Of a stretch of DNA of 64,000 bases, positions 36,104 through 47,478 are shown in pieces. The stretch's first letter is position 1, and each line of letters opens with the position of its first letter. The notes under the pieces are model-generated. The model had not been told where the DNA came from. It saw nothing but the letters and a program-made list of their open reading frames with translations, and did not search any database. The stretch is from Mycolicibacterium poriferae. GTDB lineage: Bacteria; Actinomycetota; Actinomycetes; Mycobacteriales; Mycobacteriaceae. The translations under genes and the position numbers were made by a program. The stretch covers positions 3,968,001 through 4,032,000 of the forward strand of contig NZ_AP022570.1 of assembly GCF_010728325.1 (NCBI RefSeq), written 5' to 3'.

Positions 36104-37608
36104 CCGGCATCCCCTGCACCCTCGGCGGCCAACGTGTCTGCCAGCGTCCCCAGCCCGGCAGAGTTGGAGGCCTTGACCAGCACGACGTCACCCGGGCGCA
36201 GTTCGGCGCGCAGCAGGTCCAGCGCGGCACCGGCATCGGCGACCGCAGTGGCCTCGGAACCCCACGAGCCCTCCATGACCGCTCCATGGAGCATCGCGCT
36301 CATAGGCCTCCCGGTTCCGACAACGATGAGTCGACTGACATCTAAGCGCACCGCCAGCCGGCCGATGCGGTCGTGCTCGGATATCGCCTCCTCCCCCAAC
36401 TCGGCCATCTCTCCCAGCACCGCCCAACTGCGGCGTCTGGACGCACCGTCCCGACTCATCCACGCCAGCGCCTTGAGGCCGGCGCCCATCGAGTCGGGGT
36501 TGGCGTTGTAGGCGTCGTTGATGATCGTCACGCCGTCGGGGCGCGTGCTGACCTGCATCCGGTTCGCCGAGGCGGGGCCCGCGGAGGCCAACGCGGTCGC
36601 CACCTGCTCGAGGGTGGCGCCGCACTCCAGCGCGACGGCGGCCGCGCACAGCGCGTTGGACACCTGATGGTCGCCGTGCACGGCCAGCGAGACCGGCACC
36701 GTGGAACCGGCGTGGTGAAGCGTGAACTGCGCGCGGGCGAGCGGATCGAGGGTGACCCCGTCGGCCCACAGGTCGACCCCGTCGCCACCGGCTCTGCCCA
36801 CCCTCACGATCCGGGCGGCCGTCTTGGCTGCCATGGCGGCCACGATGGCGTCGTCCGCGTTGAGAATGACCACCCCGGACGACGGAACCGCCTGCGGCAG
36901 CTCGGATTTCGTCGCGGCAATGGCTTCGCGCGAACCGAACTCGCCGAGGTGGGCGGTGCCGACGTTGAGCACGGCCGCGATCGACGGCGTCGCGATGTCG
37001 GCCAACGCCGCGATGTTGCCGGGGTGGCGGGCCGACATCTCCAGCACCAGGAAGTCGGTGGATTCGGTCGCGCGCAGCACCGTCCACGGGTGGCCCAGCT
37101 CGTTGTTGAACGACCCAGGAGGTGCGATCACCTCGCCCAGCGGGGCGAGTACCGCGGCGATGAGGTCTTTCGTCGAGGTCTTGCCCGACGATCCGGTGAG
37201 CCCGATGATGGTCAGCCTCCCGGCCGCCAACCGGCCTGCCACAGCTTTGGCCAACCGCGCCAGCGCCGCGAGCACCGCGGCGCCGGAGCCGTCGGCGTCG
37301 TGTTCCAGGACACCGGCCCCCACATCGGCAGCGCCGGGGTGCGCGGCCGGATCGACCACGATGGCCGGCACCCCTACCGGCCGGGCCGCCAGGACCGCGA
37401 CCGCCCCGGCGTCCACCGCGGCCGCCGCGAAATCGTGGCCGTCGCTGCGGGCACCGGGCAGCGCCAGGAACAGCCCGCCGGGCGTCACCGCCCGGGAGTC
37501 GAACTCCACGGTGCCGGTGACACGGGTGCGCGCCGCGGCCTCCGGGGTGATGTCGGCCAGGCGGCCGCCGACGATGTCGGCGACCTCGGTCAACGTCAAC
37601 GCGATCAC
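36100..37608 (-). CDS. murF: UDP-MurNAc-tripeptide--D-alanyl-D-alanine ligase
   Basis: Adds D-Ala-D-Ala to complete the pentapeptide. The product is 502 residues. It starts [15 protein letters not shown], has [19 protein letters not shown] and the ATP loop [14 protein letters not shown], then [12 protein letters not shown] and [16 protein letters not shown] choose the GTG at 37608 because it overlaps the murE stop as GTGA, as in the rest of the block, and matches the family start. Another GTG five codons upstream is also in frame. Confidence 0.95.
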   Translation of the reverse strand: MIALTLTEVADIVGGRLADITPEAAARTRVTGTVEFDSRAVTPGGLFLALPGARSDGHDFAAAAVDAGAVAVLAARPVGVPAIVVDPAAHPGAADVGAGVLEHDADGSGAAVLAALARLAKAVAGRLAAGRLTIIGLTGSSGKTSTKDLIAAVLAPLGEVIAPPGSFNNELGHPWTVLRATESTDFLVLEMSARHPGNIAALADIATPSIAAVLNVGTAHLGEFGSREAIAATKSELPQAVPSSGVVILNADDAIVAAMAAKTAARIVRVGRAGGDGVDLWADGVTLDPLARAQFTLHHAGSTVPVSLAVHGDHQVSNALCAAAVALECGATLEQVATALASAGPASANRMQVSTRPDGVTIINDAYNANPDSMGAGLKALAWMSRDGASRRRSWAVLGEMAELGEEAISEHDRIGRLAVRLDVSRLIVVGTGRPMSAMLHGAVMEGSWGSEATAVADAGAALDLLRAELRPGDVVLVKASNSAGLGTLADTLAAEGAGDAG

Positions 37609-39125
37609 GGGCGTGCTCCCCACGTCATCTGAGCCTCCAGCGCACGGGTGAGCTCGTCACGGTCGTCGAACGGACGGGTCTGACCACCGCTGGTCTGCCC
37701 CGACTCGTGGCCCTTACCGGCGATCAGCACCACGTCGTCGGGCTGGGCCCACGCCACCGCATAGGCGATCGCCGCGCGGCGGTCACCGATCTCGACGAGC
37801 TGCGGCGCGGCCGAGGCACCCGCCAGCACGGCGGCTCGGATCGCGGCCGGGTCTTCGTTGCGCGGATTGTCGTCGGTGACGACGACCAGGTCGGCCAGCT
37901 CGGCGGCGACTTCGCCCATCGGTGTCCGCTTACCCGGGTCACGGTCACCGCCCGCACCCACGACGACGGCCAGGCGGCCGCGGCACTGATCACGCAGCGT
38001 CTGCAGGACCGCGCGCAGGGCGCCCGGCTTGTGCGCGTAGTCGACCACGGCCAGGAACGGCTGGCCGCGGTCCACCGGCTCCAACCGGCCCGGCACCGTC
38101 GCGCTCTTGAGCCCCGGAGCGGCCTGCTCCGGGGAGACACCGACGGCGTCGAGCAGCGCGACTGCCAGCGCACAGTTGGCCACGTTGAACGCACCGGGCA
38201 GGCCGATCTGCAGGGTGTGGTGCACCCCGGCTGGATCCACGACCACGAAATCCTGTCGGCCCTGCCCGTCGGCGGCGACCGATTCCACCCGCCAGTCGGC
38301 CGGTCCGGTCGTGCCGACGGTGACCGCGCGGTGCGCGCGTTTCGCCATCGCCCGGCCCCAGTCGTCGTCGATGCAGACGATCGACTCCGCCGCGTGCGTG
38401 CTCGACGCGGAGTCGAACAGCCGCGCCTTCGCCTCGAAGTAATCCTCCATGGTGGGGTGAAAGTCCAGATGGTCCCTGGACAGGTTGGTGAACCCGCCGA
38501 CAGCGAAGGACACCGCGTCGACCCGACCCAGCGTGAGCGCGTGGCTGGACACCTCCATCACCACGGTGTCCACCCCGCGCTCCACCATCACCGCCAGCAG
38601 CGCCTGCAGATCGGGCGCCTCGGGGGTGGTCAACGTGGCGGGCTCGTCGCGTCCGTCGATGCGGATGCCGACGGTCCCGATGAGTCCGGCCACCCGGTCG
38701 GCCGCCCGCAACCCGGCTTCGACGAGGTAACTGGTGGTGGTCTTGCCCGATGTGCCGGTGACGCCGATGACGCGCAGCTTCGTCGACGGCTCGCCGTACA
38801 CCGCGGCGGCGACGCCGCCGAGCACCGAGCGCGGCGACGGGTGCACCAGCACCGGGGTGCCCAGATCGCCGAGTTCGGCGGCGCCGGCCTCGTCGGTCAG
38901 CACGGCGACGGCCCCGGCGGCCACCGCCTCGGCGGCGAACACCGCGCCGTGGGACCGGGCCCCGGGCAGCGCCGCGAAGAGGTCACCCGGGCGGGCGTCC
39001 TGACCGCGCAACGTCACTCCAGTGACGGTGACGTCCCGGCGAGCTGCAGCGGCCGCGCCCGGGGACACCAACTCGGCGACCGCGTCGAGGGGCAGACCGA
39101 CGGGGTGAGCGGGGCGCAGATTCAT
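37605..39125 (-). CDS. murE: UDP-MurNAc-L-alanyl-D-glutamate--2,6-diaminopimelate ligase
   Basis: Adds meso-diaminopimelate to the stem peptide. The 506-residue product has the ATP loop [16 protein letters not shown] (about residue 124). The substrate-selecting motif DNPRNEDP (about residue 418) specifies mDAP rather than lysine. [10 protein letters not shown] lies near the C-terminus. The ATG at 39125 follows the pbpB stop by 76 bp, the largest gap between mraZ and ftsQ. M. tuberculosis has extra genes (Rv2159c-Rv2162c) here that are absent. Confidence 0.96.
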   Translation of the reverse strand: MNLRPAHPVGLPLDAVAELVSPGAAAAARRDVTVTGVTLRGQDARPGDLFAALPGARSHGAVFAAEAVAAGAVAVLTDEAGAAELGDLGTPVLVHPSPRSVLGGVAAAVYGEPSTKLRVIGVTGTSGKTTTSYLVEAGLRAADRVAGLIGTVGIRIDGRDEPATLTTPEAPDLQALLAVMVERGVDTVVMEVSSHALTLGRVDAVSFAVGGFTNLSRDHLDFHPTMEDYFEAKARLFDSASSTHAAESIVCIDDDWGRAMAKRAHRAVTVGTTGPADWRVESVAADGQGRQDFVVVDPAGVHHTLQIGLPGAFNVANCALAVALLDAVGVSPEQAAPGLKSATVPGRLEPVDRGQPFLAVVDYAHKPGALRAVLQTLRDQCRGRLAVVVGAGGDRDPGKRTPMGEVAAELADLVVVTDDNPRNEDPAAIRAAVLAGASAAPQLVEIGDRRAAIAYAVAWAQPDDVVLIAGKGHESGQTSGGQTRPFDDRDELTRALEAQMTWGARP

Positions 39126-39201
39126 GGCGTTGACACAGTACCGGGCGGTGTTGCGGGACCCCGTTATTCCGGGCGCGAATTCAGGGCCATCGCACCCGCA
39201 C

Positions 39202-41154
39202 TCAGTCGGCCTGCAGAATCAACGGGGCGCCCGGATCGGCCGACAGCGGCACGTTCTCGCGCTGCAGTAACCAGGAAGCGATGCTGTGGAACAGCGGTGC
39301 CGCCGATGTGCCCGGGCTGCCGTCGGCGGCCCGATGCGGCGCGTCGAGCATCACGCCGATGACGTAGCGGGGTTCGTCGGCCGGGGCCATGCCCGCGAAC
39401 GTGATCCAGTAGACGTCGTCGTAGTAGCACCCACAGCCCGGGTTGATCTGCTGCGCAGTGCCGGTCTTGCCCGCGATCTGGTAGCCCTCGACAGCCGCCT
39501 GGGGGCCGGTGCCCTGCTGAACGCCGCGCGGGTCGCGTTGCACCACCGACCGGAACATGTCGCGCACCGTCCGCGCCGTCTGGGCCGACACCACCTGGAC
39601 GCCTTCCGGGCGCGGCTCCTCGCTGCGGGTGCCGTCCGGCTCGATGGTCGCCTTGACGATGCGCGGCGGGATGCGCACCCCGTCGTTGGCGATGGCCTGG
39701 TACATGCCGGTCATCTGCAGCAGCGTCATCGACAGGCCCTGACCGATGGGCAGGTTGGAGAACGTGCTGCCCGACCACTGATCGATCGGCGGGACCAGGC
39801 CGGCGCTCTCACCGGGTAACCCGACATCGGTGCGCTGCCCGAGCCCGAACTTGCGCAGCATCTCGGCGTAGCGTTCCGGCCCGATCCGCTGAGCCAGCAT
39901 CAGCGTGCCGACGTTGGAGGACTTCCCGAACACCCCCGTGGTGGTGTAGGGCATCACCCCGTGACTCCAGGCGTCCTTGACGTTGACGCCGCCCATGTTG
40001 ATCGAGCCCGGCACCTGCAGCACCTCGTCGGGTGTGGTCAGCCCCATGTCGATGGCCGTCGCGGCGGTGACGATCTTGTTCACCGAACCCGGTTCGAACG
40101 GCGAGGTCACCGGGAGGTTGCCGAGCTGACGATTCTCCTGGCGGCTGATGTCCTGGGCGGGGTTGAAGGTGTTGTCGTTGCTCATCGCCAGCACTTCGCC
40201 GGTCTTGGCGTCGAGGACCACCGCCGAGGCGTTCTTCGCGCCGGACGCGTCCTTGGCGAGCTGGACCTGCTGCTGGACGTAGAACTGGATGTCGTCGTCG
40301 AGGGTGAGCTGCAGCGTCGAACCGTTCACGGCGTCGTGGCGGTTGCGGTAGCTGCCCGGGATCACCACTCCGTCTGATCCGCGGTCGTAGGTGACCGAAC
40401 CGTCGGTCCCGGCCAGCACCGCGTCCATCGAGTCCTCGAGGCCGAGCAGACCGTGACCGTCCCAGTCGATGCCGCCGACGACGTTGGCCGCCAGCACGCC
40501 ACCGGGGTACTGCCGCAGATCCTGGCGTTCGGCGCCGACCTCCGGGTAGTCGGAGGTGATCGCGTCGGCGATCGCCGGGTCCACCGCACGGGCCAGGTAC
40601 ACGAAGGTCTCGTCACTGCGCAGCTTCTTGAGCACGGTGGCGCTGTCGGGTTTGTTGTTCAGCTTCGATGCCACCTCGGCGGCGATGTCGCGCAGACGCT
40701 GTTGCGGGTCCACCGCGTCGGCACCGTCGGCCTGAGCCTCGTCGAAGGCCTCCTGCAACTGTTTGCGCACCCGGACGGGCTGGAACGTCAGGGCCCGGGC
40801 CTCGATGGTGAAGGCCAGTTTGTCGTTGTCGCGGTCGACGATGGATCCGCGCAGCGCGGGATCGATGTCGGTGACCTTCAGCTGCCCGGCGGCTTCGGCA
40901 CGCAGTCCGTCGGCACGCGGAACCTGCAGGGTGAAGAGTTGGGCGGCCGCGATCACCAGAAGCAGAAAGATGACGGCGTTGCCCGCCCGGTGCCGGAACA
41001 CGAACGACGCGCTGCGCAGGCCGTTCTGCGGCGGTGTGGCCTGCCGGGTGCGTCGCGACCGCGCCGACCGCTCCTGACTGGGCGACGAGTTGGGCTTCCT
41101 GGCGGACTTGGCGCGGGGTGCGCTGCGCTCGCCGCGACCGGAAGCGCGGCTCAT
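39202..41154 (-). CDS. pbpB: Septal penicillin-binding protein PbpB (FtsI, class B transpeptidase)
   Basis: Crosslinks septal peptidoglycan outside the membrane, paired with FtsW. The 650-residue product has a basic cytoplasmic N-tail and one transmembrane helix (about 52-75). The dimerisation (pedestal) domain includes [14 protein letters not shown]. The transpeptidase domain has the acyl-serine Ser357-V-N-Lys360, SSN and Lys563-TGTA motifs. The ATG overlaps the stop of the FtsL-like gene as ATGA. All catalytic motifs are present. Confidence 0.96.
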   Translation of the reverse strand: MSRASGRGERSAPRAKSARKPNSSPSQERSARSRRTRQATPPQNGLRSASFVFRHRAGNAVIFLLLVIAAAQLFTLQVPRADGLRAEAAGQLKVTDIDPALRGSIVDRDNDKLAFTIEARALTFQPVRVRKQLQEAFDEAQADGADAVDPQQRLRDIAAEVASKLNNKPDSATVLKKLRSDETFVYLARAVDPAIADAITSDYPEVGAERQDLRQYPGGVLAANVVGGIDWDGHGLLGLEDSMDAVLAGTDGSVTYDRGSDGVVIPGSYRNRHDAVNGSTLQLTLDDDIQFYVQQQVQLAKDASGAKNASAVVLDAKTGEVLAMSNDNTFNPAQDISRQENRQLGNLPVTSPFEPGSVNKIVTAATAIDMGLTTPDEVLQVPGSINMGGVNVKDAWSHGVMPYTTTGVFGKSSNVGTLMLAQRIGPERYAEMLRKFGLGQRTDVGLPGESAGLVPPIDQWSGSTFSNLPIGQGLSMTLLQMTGMYQAIANDGVRIPPRIVKATIEPDGTRSEEPRPEGVQVVSAQTARTVRDMFRSVVQRDPRGVQQGTGPQAAVEGYQIAGKTGTAQQINPGCGCYYDDVYWITFAGMAPADEPRYVIGVMLDAPHRAADGSPGTSAAPLFHSIASWLLQRENVPLSADPGAPLILQAD

Positions 41155-42341
41155 GCGGGCGCGTCCGGCACAGCCGGAGCGGGGGCCGGGGGAACCGGCT
41201 CGAGTACAGGAGGTGCTGCCGGCGGGGCGGGCAGCACCGCGGGCGGCACCGCCGGAGGCGCTGGGGGTACCGCCGCCGGCGCCGGGGCTGCAGCGGCGGG
41301 GGCCGGGGCTGCAGCGGCGGGCGCCGGGGCTGCAGCGGCGGGCGCAGCGGGCAGATGCGGCGTGCCGGCGCCGGGCGCCGGGATTGCGGCAGGCGGAGCA
41401 CCGACCGCCGGCGCCTGGGGAGGCGAGCTCAGATTCGGGCCTGGGGTCGGCAGCTGTCCGGTCACCGCGTGCGGCACCTCGCTTCCCGGCACTCCGGCCG
41501 GCGGCAACGTGGCCGGCGACCCCGGCACCGGCAGGTTCAGCGCGCCGGTCGGCGCCGGAATCCGGACGGGTACCTCGAGCGGTTGTACCACGCTGGGCGA
41601 GGCCGGCGCGGGAGGTGCAGGCTCAGGCAACGGCGTGTTCAGCGGGGGCGGAGGCACGCCTTCGGCCGGCTTGGGGGTGCCGACGACGATCCAGTTGCCG
41701 GCCGGATCCTGAACCAGGCGCGCGGTGTCACGGGACGGGATCATGCCGAGGTTGCGCGCAGCCTCGGCCAGCGCCGGAGCGGCCTGGGCTTCCAGGACGT
41801 CGCGTTCCAACGCTTCCTTCTGCTGTTGCAGAGCCTGATTCAGCTCGCGGGCGTTGCCCAGGCGGTAGGACCGTTCCGCGGCATCGGTGGACAGCCACAG
41901 GGTGACCCCGAGCCCGAGTCCCAACGCACCGATCACCAGCACCACGAAGGGCACCCGGGCGACGAGCCGACGGGGATCGAGTTCGACGGACGAGAGTCGG
42001 ACGAGTACCCGCTGCCGCAACGGAGGGCGAACGACCTTGGGCGCTTTGGCTTTGCGGGCCTTGGCACGCGCCTTGGCCTGACTGGCGCTCTTGGGCCGCG
42101 CCGGATGGTCAGCCGGACGCTGGATCGGCGTGGTGCGAGGAGCCGACCGGTTGGGGCGAGTCTCGCGGGTCTGCTTTCGTCCCCGCGGCTGGGGGTCAGC
42201 CCCCGACCGCGACTTCTCGCGGACCGGTTTGGCCCGCCGCGGAGTCTGCTTCTTCTTGGCCTCGACCCGCGATCGGGCGACATCCTCGCGGCTGCGCGCC
42301 GATCGTGCTGTCGTGGCGCGGGCCGGCTTCTTCGCCTTCAT
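41151..42341 (-). CDS. FtsL-like, Pro/Ala-rich membrane protein (Rv2164c-like)
   Basis: A bitopic protein in the position that ftsL holds in other dcw clusters. The 396 residues comprise a very basic N-tail (1-120, Lys/Arg/Ala), one transmembrane helix (about 133-152, [21 protein letters not shown]) and a short coiled coil (about 160-185, [20 protein letters not shown]) typical of FtsL/DivIC. A C-terminal domain of about 190 residues is dominated by Pro and Ala, including three AAAAPAP units. The Pro-rich tail presumably spans the periplasm or wall. The ATG overlaps the rsmH 3' end (ATGA). FtsL function is inferred. Confidence 0.88.
   Translation of the reverse strand: MKAKKPARATTARSARSREDVARSRVEAKKKQTPRRAKPVREKSRSGADPQPRGRKQTRETRPNRSAPRTTPIQRPADHPARPKSASQAKARAKARKAKAPKVVRPPLRQRVLVRLSSVELDPRRLVARVPFVVLVIGALGLGLGVTLWLSTDAAERSYRLGNARELNQALQQQKEALERDVLEAQAAPALAEAARNLGMIPSRDTARLVQDPAGNWIVVGTPKPAEGVPPPPLNTPLPEPAPPAPASPSVVQPLEVPVRIPAPTGALNLPVPGSPATLPPAGVPGSEVPHAVTGQLPTPGPNLSSPPQAPAVGAPPAAIPAPGAGTPHLPAAPAAAAPAPAAAAPAPAAAAPAPAAVPPAPPAVPPAVLPAPPAAPPVLEPVPPAPAPAVPDAPA
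41279..41345. repeat. 21-bp repeat, three copies, in the FtsL-like gene
   Basis: Three tandem units of GCCGGGGCTGCAGCGGCGGG plus one variable base encode AAAAPAP heptapeptides in the Pro/Ala-rich C-terminal tail. The copies are nearly identical at DNA level, suggesting slippage expansion. Confidence 0.75.
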
Positions 42342-43462
42342 CGCTTCTGTCCCCCAACTTTTTCCAGTGCACGCAGCCGAACCGGAGCGCTTCTCGGATT
42401 ACGTTCGATCTCATCGGCCGAGGCCCGTTCCGCACCCCGGGTGAGGGTGACGAATTCCGGCCCGTGGCCGGGCAATTCGACCGGCAGCCCCGGCGGTGTG
42501 CGGGACGCAGTGGCGGTGGCGAACTCCGCCTTGACGATCCGGTCCTCCAGCGACTGGTACGCCATCACCGCGATGCGACCGCCGGGACGCAGGGCCGTCA
42601 GTGCCGCCGGTATCGCGCGCCGCAGCGACTCCAGCTCAGCGTTGACGGCGATGCGCAACGCCTGGAACGTGCGCTTGGCAGGGTGGCCCCCGGTGCGCCG
42701 GGCGGGCGCGGGGATCGCCTGGTAGAGCAGTTCGACGAGTTCGGCGGTACGGGTGAACGGGGCGTCGGCACGGCGTCGGACGACATGGGCGGCGATGCGA
42801 CCGGCGAAGCGCTCCTCTCCGTACTCGCGAAGCAGCCGCGTCAACTCTTTCTCCCCGTAGGTGTTGAGGATGACCGCAGCGGTCAGTTCCGAATCAGGGT
42901 CCATCCGCATGTCCAGTGGAGCGTCGGCCGAGTAGGAGAAGCCCCGCTCGCGCCGGTCCAGTTGCATGGAGGAGACGCCGAGATCGAACAGGATCGCGTC
43001 GACGTCGCGGCCGAGATGGGTGAGGCGGGTGGCCAGGTCGTCGTAGCGGGTGCGCACCACAGTGACCCGGTCACCGAACGGGGCCAGCCGATCTCCGGCG
43101 ATGCGTAACGCATCGGGATCGCGGTCGAGTCCGATTAGGTGCAGCCCGGGAAACAAGGTCAGGAAGCGTTCGGCGTGCCCTCCGGCCCCGAGGGTCGCGT
43201 CGACGAGGGTGGCATCGTCACCGGCGCGGGTCAGGGCCGGGCCGAGCAGCTCGACGCAGCGGTCGAGCAGCACCGGGATATGGGGCTCGTCATCCAGCAT
43301 GGCAGCAGCCTGAGGGGTTGGGGCGGCCCCTGCAGAGTGGTCCCTGTCCGAGTTCGCGGACCTGACGTCGGGGAAGTACGTCAGGGCCGGTTCGGGCAGA
43401 GGCCACCCTGCACGGGCCTGTGGGCCTGTGGCCGGATCACAGAATGTCGCCGAGTGCTTCAT
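42338..43462 (-). CDS. rsmH: 16S rRNA (cytosine1402-N4)-methyltransferase RsmH (MraW)
   Basis: SAM-dependent methylation of C1402 of 16S rRNA. The 374-residue product has a core beginning near residue 58 ([13 protein letters not shown]), with the SAM motif [15 protein letters not shown]. Family blocks are [38 protein letters not shown] and [12 protein letters not shown]. The N-terminal 55 residues extend the frame upstream. I keep them because the piece [15 protein letters not shown] resembles the N-terminus I recall for M. tuberculosis MraW. The ATG at 43462 lies inside the mraZ 3' end (26-bp overlap); an internal ATG at 43300 is an alternative. Confidence 0.94.
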   Translation of the reverse strand: MKHSATFCDPATGPQARAGWPLPEPALTYFPDVRSANSDRDHSAGAAPTPQAAAMLDDEPHIPVLLDRCVELLGPALTRAGDDATLVDATLGAGGHAERFLTLFPGLHLIGLDRDPDALRIAGDRLAPFGDRVTVVRTRYDDLATRLTHLGRDVDAILFDLGVSSMQLDRRERGFSYSADAPLDMRMDPDSELTAAVILNTYGEKELTRLLREYGEERFAGRIAAHVVRRRADAPFTRTAELVELLYQAIPAPARRTGGHPAKRTFQALRIAVNAELESLRRAIPAALTALRPGGRIAVMAYQSLEDRIVKAEFATATASRTPPGLPVELPGHGPEFVTLTRGAERASADEIERNPRSAPVRLRALEKVGGQKR

Positions 43463-43871
43463 CGCTGGCCGCGGAGAAGTTCTCTTCGTGAAGCTCCTGG
43501 TACTCGTGCCAGGCCTGGGCGTCCCAGATCTCGAGGAACTCGATCGAACCCGTCACCACGCACTCCTTGGTGAGGTTCGCGTAGCGCCGATGCTCGCCCG
43601 ACAGGGTGATCCGGCCCTGGCTGTCGGGGTACTGCTCGTCGGTGCTGGCGGCCAGGTTGCGCAGATAGGCGCGAGCCTGGGGATTACCGCGCTTCGCCTT
43701 GCCGGAGATGTCGGCGATCATCGCCTCGAACTCGGCGCGGGGATAGACAGCCAGGCTGTGATCTTGACTCTTGGTGACCATCAACCCTCCTGCCAGCGCG
43801 TCGCGGAACTTGGCGGGCAACGTCAGTCGCCCCTTGTCGTCGAGCTTTGGCGTGTAGGTGCCGAAGAACAT
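43437..43871 (-). CDS. mraZ: Transcriptional regulator MraZ
   Basis: First gene of the dcw cluster. It is a small AbrB-like DNA-binding protein that represses its own operon by binding repeated TGGG boxes. The 144-residue product has two MraZ half-domains: [20 protein letters not shown] at 1-20 and a second [16 protein letters not shown] around 85-100. The ATG at 43871 has GAGGTGGCGAG upstream. A matching operator lies 64-88 bp upstream. Confidence 0.96.
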   Translation of the reverse strand: MFFGTYTPKLDDKGRLTLPAKFRDALAGGLMVTKSQDHSLAVYPRAEFEAMIADISGKAKRGNPQARAYLRNLAASTDEQYPDSQGRITLSGEHRRYANLTKECVVTGSIEFLEIWDAQAWHEYQELHEENFSAASDEALGDIL

Positions 43872-43934
43872 CTCGCCACCTCGCAGACCTGCTGAAGCCT
43901 CGCTCTGAACGGAACCCCGGTTGCTCCGTTGTCC

Positions 43935-43959
43935 GCCACTTTACCCCACAATCCCCCAC
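43935..43959 (-). promoter_or_regulatory. MraZ operator overlapping the dcw promoter
   Basis: On the minus strand GTGGG-N5-GTGGG-N5-GTGGC occupies 43959-43935 with an exact 10-bp period, the known MraZ box layout. A further GTGGG lies at 44000-43996. The hexamer TAAAGT (43943-43938), a TANNNT-type -10, is embedded in the array, so MraZ binding should block RNA polymerase. Repression is inferred from the family. Confidence 0.75.
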
Positions 43960-44107
43960 TCTGCGCCAAATACTTCTGCGAGTTTCGCAGATCCCCCCAC
44001 TGAGCGGCAATGAACAGCGGGATCGCCGCGTCGTGGAACCGCAATGCGCGAACACCACGACCCCGGAATTCACCGTGCCCGCAGCTCAGCAGGCTGTTGC
44101 AGCGCTG

Positions 44108-44133
44108 GTGGGGCGCTAGTGGGGGGATGTGGG
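44108..44133 (+). promoter_or_regulatory. Second GTGGG array, opposite orientation
   Basis: GTGGG at 44108, 44119 and 44129 (steps of 11 and 10 bp) lies on the plus strand, about 150 bp from the main MraZ operator and facing the other way. No rightward gene starts close by. It may be a second MraZ site allowing looping, or a chance G-rich run. Confidence 0.4.
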
Positions 44134-44145
44134 GGTGAAAACACG

Positions 44146-44174
44146 AAAAAGGGGCAGTCCTGGTGGACTGCCCC
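44146..44174 (-). terminator. Intrinsic terminator of the DUF3040 gene
   Basis: A perfect 10-bp stem, GGGGCAGTCC (44151-44160) with GGACTGCCCC (44165-44174), and a 4-nt loop is followed on the minus strand by TTTTT (44150-44146). It sits 15 bp past the stop and insulates the mraZ promoter. It is the most classical Rho-independent terminator in the window. Confidence 0.85.
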
Positions 44175-44189
44175 TGTCGAGGTGAACGG

Positions 44190-44594
44190 CTATTCGTCGA
44201 AGCGCTTGCGGAAGCGGTCTTCCATCCGGCTGGTGAAGGAGCCACCGCCGCCCTTGGCGCGCTTCTGCCGTGGCGCACCGGGTGCGCTGGCCGACCGGTC
44301 GCCCTTGCCACCTGTCCGCGGACCGGTGATGGCGAACACGACACCGCCGAACATCACGATGAAGCCCAGCACCGACAGAATCGGGAAGCTTCCGATCATG
44401 GTGGCCTTCACCGCGACACCGCAGACCAGCATGGCAAGACCGACGACGAACAGGGCGCCGCCCTGCAGGCGACGCTTGGTCGACGGAGCACGGAACGCAC
44501 CACCCCGGACGCTGGACGCGAACTTCGGGTCCTCGGCATAGAGCGCGCTCTCGATCTGATCGAGCATGCGCTGCTCATGATCGGAGAGTGGCAT
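44190..44594 (-). CDS. DUF3040 membrane protein (Rv2169c-like)
   Basis: A 134-residue protein with a short N-terminal helical motif (MPLSDHEQRMLDQIESALYAEDPKF) that defines DUF3040. Two transmembrane helices (about 50-68 and 74-92) and a basic Gly-rich tail ending in RMEDRFRKRF follow. Function is unknown, but the gene is a constant neighbour of mraZ in mycobacteria. The ATG at 44594 has GGGAGGG five bases upstream; the frame stays open above it without a site. Confidence 0.9.
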   Translation of the reverse strand: MPLSDHEQRMLDQIESALYAEDPKFASSVRGGAFRAPSTKRRLQGGALFVVGLAMLVCGVAVKATMIGSFPILSVLGFIVMFGGVVFAITGPRTGGKGDRSASAPGAPRQKRAKGGGGSFTSRMEDRFRKRFDE

Positions 44595-44813
44595 TCGTCC
44601 CTCCCTTTGCCGTGGGGGCGTCGCAGTCGTGTCCAAAAAGTTCGGAGGTGCCCGCAAGTACGGACACTTAACAATAATGATACGAGGTCGATCTGACCCG
44701 TACCACCTACTTCGTACCCCAGATTCTATGACGTACACCGCCGCTGAGAGCCAGCGCCTTGTCTCGGGATAATGGTGTCGTCATACATTTCACCGCCGGG
44801 AAGGGCTACCACG

Positions 44814-45560
44814 TTGGCGACGCATCTGATCGATCTGTCGCCCGGCGATATGCAGCGCCGCCTCGGCGACGCGCTGGGTGTCTACGTCGACGCCATGCGC
44901 TACCCCCGCGGCACCGAAGACCAGCGAGCCTCGATGTGGCTCGAGCACACCCGCAGGCCGGGCTGGAAGGCCGTCGCTTGTGTGGAAAGCCCAGCTTGTG
45001 TGGAAGGCCCAGCCTGTGTGGAAAGCTCAGCTCGGGTGGAAAGCCCCGCGTGGGCGGAGAACCCAGCGGGGGTGGAAGCCCCGGCTCGCGGACAAACCTC
45101 AGCTCCCCCGCCGGCCTCAGCTCGCGCAGAAGCCGGGTCCCGTCCCGAGGACACCGCCGCGGGCGCACCGGCGCTGAGCAGCGCGCCGATGCTCGGTGTC
45201 GCCTACGGCTACTGCGGCGCCCCCGACCAGTGGTGGCAGCAGCAGGTCGTCGCGGGTCTGCGCCGCATGGGGACCGACAACGACCGGATTTCCGAACTTC
45301 TGACCAGCTATTTCGAGCTGACCGAACTGCACATCCACCCCCGCGCCCAAGGCCGCGGCCTCGGCGAGGCCCTCATCCGCCGACTCCTCGAAGACCGGAC
45401 TGAACAGCACGTGCTGTTGTCCACCCCCGAGATCAACGGTGAGGCCAACCGGGCCTGGCGGCTCTACCGCCGTCTCGGGTTCACCGACGTCATCCGCGGC
45501 TACCACTTCGCCGGTGACCCGCGCGCATTCGCCATCCTCGGTCGCGCGCTCCCGCTCTAG
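44814..45560 (+). CDS. GNAT acetyltransferase with internal repeat insert (Rv2170-like)
   Basis: A 248-residue GNAT. The acetyl-CoA pyrophosphate loop is HIHPRAQGRGLGEALIRRLL (about residues 170-190). NRAWRLYRRLGFTDVIRGY closes the fold. The substrate is unknown. Between the first part (to GWKAVA, residue 54) and MLGVAYGYCGAPDQWWQQQ (about residue 125) lies a roughly 65-residue low-complexity insert. It starts with six VESPAC-like hexapeptides encoded by an 18-bp repeat. I choose the TTG at 44814 because GGGAAGG lies 8 bases upstream and homologues begin ATHLIDLSP; an ATG 14 codons earlier has a weak site. Confidence 0.88.
   Translation: MATHLIDLSPGDMQRRLGDALGVYVDAMRYPRGTEDQRASMWLEHTRRPGWKAVACVESPACVEGPACVESSARVESPAWAENPAGVEAPARGQTSAPPPASARAEAGSRPEDTAAGAPALSSAPMLGVAYGYCGAPDQWWQQQVVAGLRRMGTDNDRISELLTSYFELTELHIHPRAQGRGLGEALIRRLLEDRTEQHVLLSTPEINGEANRAWRLYRRLGFTDVIRGYHFAGDPRAFAILGRALPL
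44982..45089. repeat. 18-bp minisatellite, six copies, inside the GNAT gene
   Basis: Six tandem 18-bp units (consensus GTGGAAAGCCCAGCTTGT) encode VESPAC, VEGPAC, VESSAR, VESPAW, AENPAG and VEAPAR. Divergence increases towards the 3' end. The unit is a multiple of three, so the frame is preserved. Confidence 0.85.
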
Positions 45561-45589
45561 ATCGAGGCGCGATCTGGCACGATGACCGG

Positions 45590-46279
45590 GTGTTCACCGG
45601 TCGCCGCGCCCGCAAGCGGCTGCTCGCCCTGGTTCTGCTGTTCGTGGTGCTCGCCCCGTCGCTGATCGGTTGCGTGCGCATCCGCACCTCGATCACCGTC
45701 TCGCCCGACGACCGGGTCTCGGGCCAGATCATCGCCGCCGCCAAGGCCCAGGACGACGACGACAAAGGTCCGCAGCTGCTCAACAACCTTCCGTTCGCCC
45801 AGAAGGTCGCAGTCTCGGAATACAGCCGCGACGACTACGTCGGTTCTCAGGCGGTCTTCTCCGATCTGACCTTCGCCGAGCTGCCTCAGCTCGCCGGGAT
45901 GAACCAGGACGCGTCCGGCGTCGACATCTCGCTGCGTCGCGCCGGGGATCAGGTCATCCTGGAAGGCCGGGCGGACCTGACCTCACTCAGCGACCCCGAG
46001 GCCGACGTGTCGCTGAGCGTGTCGTTTCCCGGCGAGGTGACGTCGACGAACGGCGATCAGATCTCCCCCGAGGTGGTGGAGTGGAAGTTGCGCCCGGGCG
46101 TGGTCAGCACGATGAATGCCCAGGCCCGCTACACCGACCCCAGCGCCCGGTCGTTCACCGGCGCCGCCATCTGGCTCGGCGTGGCCTCGTTCGTGGTGGC
46201 CGGCATCATCGGCGCCCTGGCCTATGCCAACCGGGACCGCTCCCCCCGCCCCGGCGACCTCGAGGAGCAGACGCAGTAA
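45590..46279 (+). CDS. lppM: Lipoprotein LppM
   Basis: A 229-residue lipoprotein with a signal peptide ending in the lipobox LIGC (Cys28). An extracytoplasmic beta-rich domain (VRIRTSITVSPDDRVSGQII at its start) follows. Unusually for a lipoprotein there is also a C-terminal transmembrane helix (about 190-212, WLGVASFVVAGIIGALAYA) and a short charged tail. This dual anchoring is typical of the LppM family (Rv2171), which affects phagocytosis and lipid binding in M. tuberculosis. The GTG start is 27 bp after the GNAT stop. Confidence 0.93.
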   Translation: MFTGRRARKRLLALVLLFVVLAPSLIGCVRIRTSITVSPDDRVSGQIIAAAKAQDDDDKGPQLLNNLPFAQKVAVSEYSRDDYVGSQAVFSDLTFAELPQLAGMNQDASGVDISLRRAGDQVILEGRADLTSLSDPEADVSLSVSFPGEVTSTNGDQISPEVVEWKLRPGVVSTMNAQARYTDPSARSFTGAAIWLGVASFVVAGIIGALAYANRDRSPRPGDLEEQTQ

Positions 46280-47474
<1,195 letters not shown>

Positions 47475-47478
47475 GCGC

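Larger units (their letters stand above)
43872..44189. other. Non-coding region between mraZ and the DUF3040 gene
   Basis: 318 bp without a gene. It contains the dcw promoter/operator (43935-43959), a second GTGGG array (44108-44133) and the terminator of the DUF3040 gene (44146-44174). A short open frame on the plus strand here has no ribosome-binding site and is not credible. Confidence 0.7.
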
